From assembly GCA_905221605.1 (NCBI GenBank), contig CAJNDS010002775.1, forward strand, positions 218,411 through 282,410: 64,000 nt of DNA, given 5' to 3'. The stretch's first letter is position 1. Every line of letters begins with the position of its first letter. This document shows positions 20,585 through 32,079 of this stretch, in pieces. The notes under the pieces were generated by a model that worked only from the letters and a program-made list of their open reading frames with translations, made no database searches and had not been told where the DNA came from. Both the position numbers and the translations under genes were made by a program. The DNA comes from Symbiodinium natans. Taxonomy: Eukaryota; Sar; Dinophyceae; Suessiales; Symbiodiniaceae.

Positions 20585-20815
20585 TTGTGCTGTTGCACCT
20601 GGAATCGTGCGGCTACACAGGCTGTGGGCGCCCGGGCCCTGCCGGCCTTACGCAACGCGGCGGCAGCGGCGTGGGCTCGACGGTGGTGGACGCGCTTGTC
20701 CGTCGCGGTGCAGCGAGCCATGGCGCTGTCGGCAGCAGGGCGAGCTTGGCCGGCAGCGACGAGGGCGGCGACACAACAACCGCCGCTGGAGCTCGCGGAT
20801 GCCGCGGAGCCTTAA
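20585..20815 (+). pseudogene. Second retroelement tail fragment
   Basis: The plus-strand frame reads LPALRNAAAAAWARRWWTRL and SVAVQRAMALSAAGRAWP, ending in LELADAAEP and a stop. It matches the RRWWxxLSVAxQRAx segment of the fragment at 17726-18318. Upstream of about 20600 the similarity is lost. It is GC-rich. Confidence 0.5.
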
Positions 20816-21054
20816 AGGCCTCTTCGCCGAGCCAACAATGAACCCAGCATAGGCAGGTGCTAAAAGGCGCGCGCCAAAAAAAAAACAAAAACATGTGAAT
20901 GATGTCCAAGTGAACAATATACGTATAATGAGCGCGAGTGAGACCTGCAGGCCGATAGGCAGCCCCTTTAAGGCGCAGGCAAACAGTCAAAATAACAAGT
21001 GCCAGTGGAACACTCGCTGAAAATATGCTTGCATGTATGTACATAAAATTACAC

Positions 21055-21056
21055 AG

Positions 21057-21087
<31 letters not shown>

Positions 21088-21090
21088 GTA
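21055..21090. repeat. CA/TA microsatellite
   Basis: (AC)n passes into (AT)n over about 35 bp, at the left edge of the large TG block. Confidence 0.8.
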
Positions 21091-21099
21091 TACAGATAC

Positions 21100-21342
21100 A
21101 CATGTATGTATGTATGTATGTGTGTCTGTGTGTCTGTGTGTCTGCGTGTATGTGTATGTGTGTATGTGTATGTGTATATCTGTGTAGGTGCATATCTGTG
21201 TGTGCTGTGTGTGTGTGTGCATGTGCATGTGCATGTGCATGTGCATGCGCATGCGCATGCGCGTGCGCATGCGCACGTGCATGTGCGCGTGCATGTGCGC
21301 GTGCATGTGTGCGTACGCGGGTGCGCATGCACATGCCTGTGC

Positions 21343-21399
<57 letters not shown>

Positions 21400-21560
21400 C
21401 GTGCGTGTGTGGGCGTGTGTGGGCGTGTGTGGGTGTGTGGGTGCGTGTGTGTGTCTTTTTGTCTGCGTGTCTGTCTCTCTCTGAATCTGTGTGTCTGTCT
21501 CTGTGTGTGGGTGTGTGTATGCGTGCGTGTGCGTGTGGTTGCGTGCGTGCACGTGAGCAT
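21100..21560. repeat. TG-rich complex microsatellite
   Basis: Plus-strand runs of TGTA, TGTC, TGCA, GCATGCGC and pure (GT)n (about 21345-21393) extend over about 460 bp. Long frames of V/C/H/T repeats on both strands are by-products. Confidence 0.9.
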
Positions 21561-21984
21561 GCGCATGCGTGGGTCTGAAGCAAAGGAGATTGACACACAA
21601 AAACGTTTTGCACTCTCACACACACCCACGCGTCGTGGCGTGAAACACCAAAAACGTAGCACGCACACGCACGCACGCACGCACACATGGCACGCCCACC
21701 CGCCCGCGGGCAAGCCCGCATCGTGGCGTGCGGCGGCATGAACAAACACTATCTGTGCGCATTTCGAAATATTTTGCGGTCTGGCGCTTCAGTTCTGCCT
21801 TGTATAGCATCTTCCGAGACACACACATGTGTATTCTCAAACGTATGTCATGTCTGCGCACACAATCTTCGCAGTGGGCGTATGCTGTTGGCACTGATGC
21901 ACATATACAAAAACAAACAGTATAGAGTATAGACACAGAGAAGGAGAAAGCGACAGAGAAAGAGAAAGATAGAGATAGAGAAAG

Positions 21985-22531
<547 letters not shown>

Positions 22532-22839
22532 GCTTTCTGACGCACATCCCTTGGAGCACAACCGCTTGGACACGCATGCGTCAGTGTCAATTCGGAGACG
22601 CATGTCCGCGTGCGCAACGTCGCAAAATCGACACGCGCACACACACACACACACATTCTGCACAAACATGTCCGTGCACTTGCCGTTTTGCAACAAGACG
22701 CCGGCGTGTTTGCGCTCTCCGCATTGTCACACGTGTCCGTACGTGACCAAACGCAAGGGCAAATACATTGAAGGGCTTGGCAACTCATCCATGTGTGCCG
22801 TTGACTGAGTTTAAGAAGGACTGATGGAAAAGACCCCAA

Positions 22840-23470
22840 GCAGGGCTTAGTGTGCCGAGAGGTTGGCTGGCTTTGAAGCTACCACTGGTTTCTGGGTGTT
22901 GCCTTGACGTTCATTTTCCTGCTTTGCTGAGTTCTCGGCGGCGCCATGCCAGAGATCGCTGCTGCCCTTTCTACGAAAAACACCCGCAAGAACGCGATGC
23001 AACACTTGAAGCAAGCGTGAACCCTCGCACTCTCGTCTTGCCTGAGCCGGTCCGTCATCGTTGTGTCGCGGGCGACCGCAAGCGCGTTGGGCCGAAGCTG
23101 TCACGTTAACCGGGAAGTGCTTTGGCGAAATGAGGAGTGTCTGACGCCCGTCCAACAGCCAACAGCTGTAGTCTCCCATCGACGTAGGACAAGATGCCCG
23201 ACCAGACGAAAGCTTGCACCGCACACGGGGGCCTTTTTGCTCGGGCGGCTGAAGCCCCTGGTGCAAGGGATCATGACAAGGAGGGTTTGGGGTTTGGGGT
23301 TTAGGGTTCCTCCTTCTGGGGGGGACCCTCGTCGCACCACGTGCAGGCAAGAGGTGGAGCAATAAGCGAAGGCGAAAGTCGTGCCAGCGGCGTCGCGCGG
23401 GCCATCGCGCCGAAGCGTCTGCAGTCATCGTAAATCACACACACTCTGCAAGTCGTGGCCATGGCGCGCC
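22840..23470. other. Unassigned open region
   Basis: A 193-codon minus-strand frame (22847-23428) runs through a short GGTTTGGGGTTTAGGG patch at 23286-23307. Protein-like parts exist on both strands (for example minus ALVKR-less but cysteine-containing segments near 23200), yet no motif was recognised. It may be coding or chance. Confidence 0.25.
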
Positions 23471-24489
23471 TTCCCACAATCGGAGACGTCCGCGCCCGCG
23501 AAAATTGGAGCCTAATTATTGCGTCCTTAAAAAGGTTCTAGGAACCAAAGTACTAGGTCCCTGGAAGCATAGGGCTACATCCCTAAACCCTGAAGTCTAA
23601 ACCCCCAGCCCTAAACCTTAAATCCCAAGTAAGAAGGCTTGTCATCCCCCAAAGGCTCGGACAGCAAAAGGTGCACTTCCCTTCTTTTCTCCTCGCGCAC
23701 AAGGGGGGTCAGCTTGCCAGCGGCGTGGTGGCCTCGTTCCTGGGCGGCTGTTGGGGTTGTTCTGTTAAAAAGGGCAGGGCACGCTAAACCCCAAACCCTA
23801 AACCCCAAACCCCAAACCCTAAACCCTAAACCCTAAACCCCAAACCCCAAACCCCAAACCCTAAACCCTAAACCCTAAACCCGAACCCCAAACCCTAAAC
23901 CCTACATCGTCAGTGAAGCCCAGCAGACCGCAACCCCGTAAGCTGGAGCCCAAGCCCATAGACCCATAGACCCACACACAGCCGTAATGGAACTTTTTGT
24001 GTGCATAAGTACAATAGTTTAGGGTTTAGGGTTTAGGGTTTAGGGTTTAGGGTTCGGGTTTCCATAACTCGCAGGGAGCGCCGTGAGGGGTTTGGGATTG
24101 GGTTGCAAGGTGTTTAGAAGCCTCATCACCTACCCTCAACTTCAGCAGGACTGTCAGGGACCCGCAACAGACAGACTCTGTGCACAGGGTTCTTGAAGAT
24201 AATCCTCATCGGCGTCCCTCAAATTCAGAGACCCTAAGCCCCATGACTGTTCAGCCAGCAACACATACATCCCTATAGGGAGAGCCTCTTGTTTGAAGAC
24301 GCCTGAAGGCCGGCTCATAGGTTTCAAAACTTGGGTTGTAGATTCATGAATAACTACAAATGCAGTAAGAGCCCGCTTAAAGTGCCCCTGGCACCAGATC
24401 CTTGAAGAAGAGGAGGGATGTTAAAACTGTGCTCTCTAGAACAGCGGCCCTTCACAGAACAGATCTACGAAGTATTCTGCGAATAGCAC

Positions 24490-24655
24490 AGACCCAACCC
24501 TGAACCCTGAACCCTGAACCCTGAACCCTGAACCCTGAACCCTGAACCCTAAACCCTAAACCCTAAACCCTAAACCCTAAACCCTAAACCCTAAACCCTA
24601 AACCCTAAACCTAAACCCTAAACCTAAACCCTAAACCCAAAACCCCTACCAACTA
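24490..24655. repeat. CCCTGAA then CCCTAAA array
   Basis: Seven to eight CCCTGAA units switch abruptly into CCCTAAA units. This shows block-wise homogenisation of variants. Confidence 0.9.
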
Positions 24656-24806
24656 CCAAGGGCTGCAGAACAGCAACTCTATCTGGGGATCTCCAGTAGC
24701 TCAGAGACGAAAGCTTTCTGAGAAGGCGAAGACCCAAGCCCTCAACCCTAAATCGTTTCTACCTCTAAACGCTGCTGTTGCCACAAAAACTCGCCAGAAC
24801 CCAAAT

Positions 24807-24910
24807 GGGGGTCTCCGAACTTAGGGGTACCTTATTGGGGTCCTCATCATAAAGGAATCCTACAATTTAGGGAGTCTATCTAAGGGGTCCCCAATTTTCG
24901 TAAACCCCCT
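24807..24910. mobile_element. Family C copy 4
   Basis: GGGGGTCTCCGAACTTAGGG and CCCCAATTTTCGTAAACCCC are inverted ends about 100 bp apart. The interior has GGGGTCCTCATCATAAAGG. It is followed directly by the large CCCTATAAA array. Confidence 0.65.
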
Positions 24911-25605
24911 AAACCCTAAACCCCAAACCCTAAACCCTATACCCTACAAACCCTATAAACCCTATAAACCCTATAAACCCTATAAACCCTATAAACCCTA
25001 TAAACCCTATAAACCCTATAAACCCTACAAACCCTACAAACCCTAGAAACCCTATAAACCCTAGAAACCCTAGAAACCCTATAAACCCCATAAACCCGAT
25101 AAACCCTATAAACCCTATAAACCCTATAAACCCTATAAACCCTATAAACCCTAAACCCTAAACCCTGAACCCTAAACCCTAAACCCTATGAACCCTATAA
25201 ACCCTACAAACCCTATAAACCCTAGAAACCCTATAAACCCTAGAAACCCTAGAAACCCTATAAACCCCATAAACCCTATAAACCCTACAAACCCTATAAA
25301 CCCTATAAGCCCTATAAACCCTATAAACCCTATAAACCCTTTAAACCCTAAACCCTGAACCCTAAACCCTGAACCCTAAACCATAAACCCTATAATCCCT
25401 ATAAACCCTAAACCCTATAACCCCTACAAACCCTATAAACCCTATAAACCCTATAAACCCTATACACCCTATAAACCCTATAAACCCTATAAACCCTATA
25501 AACCCTATAAACCCTATAAACCCTAAACCCTAAACCCTGAACCCTAAACCCTAAACCCTATAATCCCTATAAACCCTAAACCCTATAAACCCTAAACCCT
25601 GAACT
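24905..25605. repeat. 700-bp array of 9-bp CCCTATAAA units
   Basis: The dominant unit is CCCTATAAA (with CCCTACAAA and CCCTAGAAA variants), not the 7-bp CCCTAAA. Blocks of the 7-bp unit and of CCCTGAA are interspersed. Segments at 24940-25180 and 25180-25360 repeat the same order of variants, which suggests a higher-order duplication. Confidence 0.9.
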
Positions 25606-25989
25606 TCCTAAATATAAACAAACAGGCAAGGAGGGATAAACGGGAGCAGAGGGTCTCTGACGAGGCAGCATGGGCTGCCAAGGCCAGATCGGTCCTGTCG
25701 CAGAAAAGCAAGGGCGGCTCCGAAGGATTTAGGGTTTAGGGTTTAGGGTTTAGGGTTTAGGGTTTAGGGTTTAGGGCTTAAGGTGTAGGATTCTATAGAG
25801 TTGATAGGGGTTAGGAGAGTTGTCTTAGGGTTTAAGATTCTGGGGCTTGAAGAGCTTAGGAGGGGTAAGGGTTTAGGATTGAGGATTGAGAGTCTGGGAT
25901 TCAGGGCAGGGTTTAGAGAGTTTCGTCTGTCACTCAGCCACTCATTAACACGATCTTGCTGCGGGCCCCGGCTTTAACCTCCCCAAACC

Positions 25990-27600
25990 CTCAACCCGAA
26001 CCCTTCAACCCTAAGAAGCTGAGATACCCGCCCAAACCCTGAGATGTAAATACCGTGCAAAGCCTAAAACCCTGGTCTTGGATTATCGCAGCCATGGCCC
26101 TCTCCAGAAACAGGGGCCAGTCCTCCGGCCCTATAAAACCCCGAGCCCTACACCGCGCTGGCCGCCTTAGAAGGGGGATGACGTAGAGGAGGAAGAGCAA
26201 GCCATAGCCGAGGCCGATTCCGAGGTATACCTGCGCAGCTGTCGCGGGGTGAGCAAGAGAGGGAGGGGTTTCCGGGAGTCTTAGGGGCATGCTTGGGGTT
26301 CTGCATCTCTATAAGTCTGTAAGGAACCCTAAACCCGAAACCCTAAACCCTAAGCCCGGCAGTTTGCTGCTGAGCCGATGTGTGTTGATGACGCCGCTGT
26401 GACGCTGACCTAGCAAGCAACAAAGGAAAGCACAAGTCCCCCAAAGCATGGTTTAGGGTTTAGGGTTTAGGGTTTTAGGGTTTAGGGTTTAGGGTTTAGG
26501 GTTTAGGGTTTAGGGTTTAGGGTTTAGGGTTTAGGGTTTAGGGTTTAGGGTTTAGGGTTTAGGGTTTAGGGTTTAGGGTTTAGGGTTTAGGGTTTAGGGT
26601 TTAGGGGTGTCCACATCCAAGCCTCCAGCATCCCTGCTCTCAACACGCTTGAGGCCCTTGCAATGATGCCTGGACTGGATGCCCAAAGAGCCCAGTATAC
26701 CCCTTAATTAGGGAATATTCCTTACTTTAGACCCTAAACCCTAAACCCTAAACCTTAAAACCCTAAAACCCTACACCCTAAACCCTAAACCCTAAACCCT
26801 AAACCCTAAAACCCTACACCCTAAACGCTCTCGAAGACAAAGCCCGAGATGCATTCTGCAGCGTTCGCCCTGAGAAGTAGAACAGCAGCAGGACTGCAGG
26901 CACCTGACCTTCGCGGGAGGGTTTAGGGTTTGGGGTTTGGGGTTTAGGGCTAGGTTTAGGGTTTAGGGTTTAGGGTTTAGGGTTTGGGGTTTGGGGTTTA
27001 GGGTTTAGGGCTAGGGTTTAGGGTTTAGGGTTTGCGGTGTAGGGTTTAGGGCTTAGGGTCTTGAGGCCAGTTTGCGCAAGTGACGAGTCTGACAAGAACA
27101 GATGAAAGGTATGTAGATGACATGCACGTATAAGTATGTATGTATTAAAAAAACCCTAACGCGAAACCCTACACCAGTTCTATCCTACACCCTAAACCCT
27201 GTACCCTGAACGGCGCGGGGCGGGGGGGGGGGGGGGCTTGAGCAATGGGCTGTAGGGCCCATAGGGTTCAGGGTTTAGGGTTTAGGGTTTAGGGAACGTA
27301 TATCGGAATTTAGGGTTTAGGGTTCAGGGTTCAGGGTTTCGGGTCTTTGGGCTCGGGTCCGGCATCACTGGCTAACCCCTACACCCGAACACCCTGAACC
27401 CTAAACCCGAGACCCTAAAACCCAATATCCCTAAAACCACAAAACCCTAAAACCTTAAAACCCTAAAGAAACTCTAAAACCCCGAATGCCCTACAACCCT
27501 AAAACCCCAAAACAAACCCGTAACACTTAAATCCCATAAATGGGAGGCCTCCCCAGGAGCCAATGAGCGCCGCCCGGAACACGGTGTCTGTCCTGATCTG
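25990..27600 (-). CDS. MATE exons, C-terminal helices 11-12
   Basis: Exons: about 27545-27600 (TVFRAALIGSWGGLP), about 26825-26920 (GQVPAVLLLFYFSGRTL), about 26140-26240 (QVYLGIGLGYGLLFLLYV) and about 26085-26135 (EDWPLFLERAMAAI). The first two reproduce the GSW.GQVP motif before helix 11-12 split over an intron. The last is a charged tail expected at the C terminus. The segment at 25640-25725 is open on both strands and could be a final exon. Confidence 0.68.
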
Positions 27601-30600
27601 AACTGCTCGGATGGCCCAAGAGGCCCCCAAAAGACCCGTACCCTCAAGGAGATACTTACACCAGAGGCCCTTAAAACGATGGAACCCAGATCACACAAAA
27701 GAGGCCCTGAAGATAAAAAGGGCTTTTGCATTTTGGGGGGTTTCCCCAGCTACCGGATCCTCAACCCTCCCCAAAGCACACGCCCGAGAAAGAACCCACA
27801 TGCCACATGTACAAGAAGGGGCCGATTTAGTTAGAATGGGAGATGAGGGTTTAGGTTTTATAAGGTTTGGGGGCATGCGTCTAAGTCGAAGTTGATATTT
27901 TCAAAAGCTGATCACAGAACCATAACACCCCCATAATACGGTTGAGGGAGGGCTGGCTTACTGCTCCAAAAACCCCGGAATATCCTTCCAAAGAAGGAAG
28001 CCCAACAAGTTTGAAGCTCAGTTGCTGGATAAGCGGGTGCCATATGATTTCTGCAGCTCCGTCAACTCTGGCATCGCTGTATTTCGACACCCTAAAAACC
28101 TTTCTCCGTACCCCCCCCCCCCCTCCAAACCCCTAATTTTAAACCACTGTAGAGTCTAGGCCCCAACACTTTAAGGCTCCGTTGTACCCCATGTGCTGAG
28201 CCCCCCAGAACTACGAGACCCAAGAGAAACCCAGACATAAACAGGGTGTCCTTTTTGGCTTAAAGGGGCTGATAAGGGAACCTTGACCCTAAAAAAAGGA
28301 TAAAAAAAGGGCCTACTCCGGGCCCTAGATTACCTTCTGATGTCGGAGCCCTCATAGTCAGAGTAGGGTTTTGGGGGTTCTTATAGACTGCAATTATAAA
28401 GGGGTTATAAGGGGAATTATTAGTAATTATTCCGACCCCTATACTAAACACTCTTGGCTGGGCTCTCTGCAACTTAATTGCTGAGTTCATAAGCCCCAAA
28501 GCAGTGTACACTTTCAGTTCTATAGGGGGTTCGAGTAGCCCTAAACCCTGAACCCTAAACCCTAAACCCTTTGTCCCATTCAGCTACGAAGGAAAACAGA
28601 GCCCGGCGGCTTCTTCAAGGCCATGAGGAGGCTCTCGAAGTGAACGGAGAAACCTCAGGCTTCAGGGCTGCAGGTCCGGGGGGAGGGGGGGGAAAGGTTT
28701 AGGGTTTAGGGTTTAAGGTTTAAGGTTTAGGGCTTGGGGCTTAGGGTTTATGGTATAGGATTGCAGTGGTTTAGGGAGGTGCTTAAGACTTAGGGTCGGT
28801 TGCTGTACCTTTTTGTTGTTTTTTTGTTTTATGGGGTTTGTCGACGGGTTCCCTCCGATTCGGCACCTCCCTTGTGGCCACCCGGCCTGCCTACTGAGCT
28901 GCTGACGTAGTAGAGAAGCGCCATGAAAAAAACTTGTTGCAACCCGGGAGCACATGAAGAAGATCATCAACCCCATCCTGAGCTGTTGTCAAAAAGTTAA
29001 GATATCATCATATGAAGCAGGGTTTATAGTACTGTTTCTGGTGAGTGTATATAAGGTTCCTTTTTATATTGGTGAGTGTATACCTTGGGTGTCCTTTTGG
29101 GGATGCAAGAAATACATACCCTGCTTCATATGCATAGGATGCCACGCCTCGTGAACCAAGAGTACTATAGGGCCACTAACCCTAAATCCTAAACCCTAAA
29201 CCCTAAACTCTAAACCCCAAACCCTGAAGGCCTCAGGAGGTCGCTAACAGCGTCCCAGCATCTCCAGCCGACATTCTTCGAAGAGGTCGATCACCACTGG
29301 GTCATTGCCTCGGCAGCGGGCTGTTGCTGGCTGGTTCTTAGCAGGGAATGAGGGAGGGTTTAGGGTTTAGGGTTTAGGGTTTAGGGTTTAGGGTTTAGGG
29401 TTTAGGGTTTAGGGTTTAGGGTTTAGGGTTTAGGGTTTAGGGTTTAGGGTTTAGGGTTTAGGGTTTAGGGTTTAGGGTTTAGGGTTTAGGGTTTATAAAG
29501 GTTTAAGGTTTAGGGTTTAGGGTTTAGGGTTTACTTATACACCTAAGGCCCCAATTCCCTCATTCCCTACTAATAACCAGGGCTGTTGGGCCTGGGGGTA
29601 GTTGCAGGTTCAGGGTCTGAAAGGGTTTGGGGTGTTAGGGTCTTAGGGTTTCAGGGTGCTAGGGTCTTAGGGTTTTAGGGTTTTGGGGGTTTTGGCTGAG
29701 CTTTAAAGGGCGCGCCTTATGCCCGGGGCCCAACAGGAGCCCTTCTCGCCTGCGCGAATCCTACGGACGGCATGTCAGTGACGGGGTGCTAAAGATCGAC
29801 GCCAGGGGCCTCACAAAGACCAAAGTGGCCTTAGCTGAGTTCATACATGCCCCAAAAAGTGCACACTTTCAGTTCTATATATGGTATTCTGGTATCCCAA
29901 AAAAGGGTGCAACAGTGTGCTCACTCAGCTGCTAAGGCGCAGCCGTGGTGGCCAAGAGAAAGGCGGCGACGCTGCCGATGCCCAGGTCCCTGATCTTGGT
30001 GGACAGCCGGCCATCCCCTGTTCCAAGGGCGATGCCCAACCTGAGCTGACCGGCTTGTCACAGTACCTATATATTCTTAATATCTTAAATCAATGAAAAA
30101 GTTATTTAATCTCTATGTATTTGATAAAACATAGATAAGACATATATGCAAGGAACCCTAAACCTAAGATTCAAAAAAACCTAAACCCTAAACCCTAAAC
30201 CCCAAACCCTAAACCCTAAACCCTCAACCCTAAACCGAAAAGAACAGGAACAAACACATGTGGCCAGGAGCTGTGTCACGCAGGCGCTGCTGAAGGCTCC
30301 AATGATCCTTTGGGCCCACGCATATTTTCTCTTGGCATGTTTCTTTTTGGGGAGGGCTAGGGTTTAGGGTTTCGGATTTAGGGTTTAGGGTTTAGGGCTT
30401 AGGGCTTAGGGTGTTTGGTGTTTAGGGTTTAGGGTTCAAAAAGGGCTGAGTCAGTGTGGTTTCTGTTTGGGTTCGGGCGCTGGATTGGGCTGTTCCAGTG
30501 GGCCGATTGGGATTTGAGCTCAGGCTTTCTATATACTCTGACCTCTTGGCTGCACTTAGCAGGGTAGCTAAAAATGAAATTTTTAGCTGCCTTGTTAAGA

Positions 30601-32046
30601 AACCCAATAACACCAAAAAGGCTGAGGATCTAAAGTTACAGTAAAGCACCACAGAGGACTTGCCACGCCACGTCAAAGCCGAACCAGACCTGAACTACTA
30701 CAGGGGCCTGACTCATAAGAATGGGGTTTTACTTGAAGGTTCATGGTACTTATTAACCAATTATACCTCTACTTATAACTGTACTTATAAGTCCCTTAAG
30801 TGCCCTAATATAGTTATAATTTGGGTTATAAGTACAGTTATAATTGGTTACTTAAAGTAGGGGAGATTAGAGTATCATGATCAAGGGACCATACGGGAAT
30901 ACCATTAGTAGTAGCTATTTCCGACCCCTACATTACCAACTACCCAGGGGTCGTCAAGTTCATCCAGGCAAGGCGGTAGCTCGCGTTGAAGACGCCCACC
31001 TGGACACGGCGGATTCATGCGCGCGCGCGCGCGCGCCTCTCAACATAGTTGCGCTGCTTGCTGCCTGCGTGCGGGCGTGTCTCTTTGTCTGTGTGTCTGA
31101 ATGTGTGTCTGTATGTGGGAGGTGTGCCCAGCATGTTGGAATCTAAGACACAATAGCCGCCTTCCCCACAAGAGAACGATGCTCGAGTTGGGCGGGACCT
31201 AAGCAAGCCGTAACTCAAACCCACAGCCTCAAGATATTTTTTCCTGATTTCGGTTTGGGGGGGGGTTGCAAAGCCTGTAACTCCTCACATTGCCACCCTA
31301 AACAGGCCTCAGCCGACTACCTCCACAGTAGCCCAACAAACCCTGTCTGAAACCCCGCGCGCAGAAGTCTCTGAACCCTATGCATCGAACCCTAAACCCT
31401 AAACCGCCTCTAAACCCCTTAGCCCCTAAAGCCCTAGACCTGAGCCCTACCCGATAAAACCCTAAACCCGTAAACTCAAAACCTTGAACCCTAAACCCTA
31501 AACCCCTAAACCCCCAAACCCGCTAAGCCCCTAAAACCCTAAACCCCTCAACCACCCTAAACCCCTAAGCCCTGAACCCTCAACCCCAAACCCCTAAATC
31601 CCCTCTTTTTGGGTTCCCTTTCTTTTCAAAGCCCGGCAGTTCGCCTCAGCATCGCCCAGGGTGCCGGCAAGGAGACCTCGTCCAGAACACCCGAACCCTC
31701 CTCCTCCCTAGGTTTAGGGTTTGGGGTGTAGGGTTTAGGGTTTGGGGTTAAGGGTTTGGGGTTTGGGGTTTGGGGTTTAGGGTTTAGGGCCCCGCCCAGC
31801 AACAAATCGCCTCTGGTATGTTCTAACAATGTGTCGATCCATACATACATACATACATACATACATACATACATACATACATACATACATACATACATAC
31901 ATACATACATACATTACATGCGCATATGCATCTATACATATCCACATAAGTGTGTATGTGCGTCAACGCATAATATACATTTCACAATTTTCACCAGCAA
32001 TGCATACTAGACATTCTGAGCCATATCTTCTCTACATGTACGTACA

Positions 32047-32079
<33 letters not shown>

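Noticed and set aside
21025-21741. Long overlapping open frames on both strands rich in V, C, H, T and A
   Set aside because: They are translations of TG/CA microsatellites, open in all frames because the repeat lacks stop codons.
23639-23836. Frames ending in LNPKPQTLNPKP or GFRVWGLGF-type peptides, here and at many other places
   Set aside because: These are conceptual translations of CCCTAAA or TTTAGGG repeats and not protein motifs.
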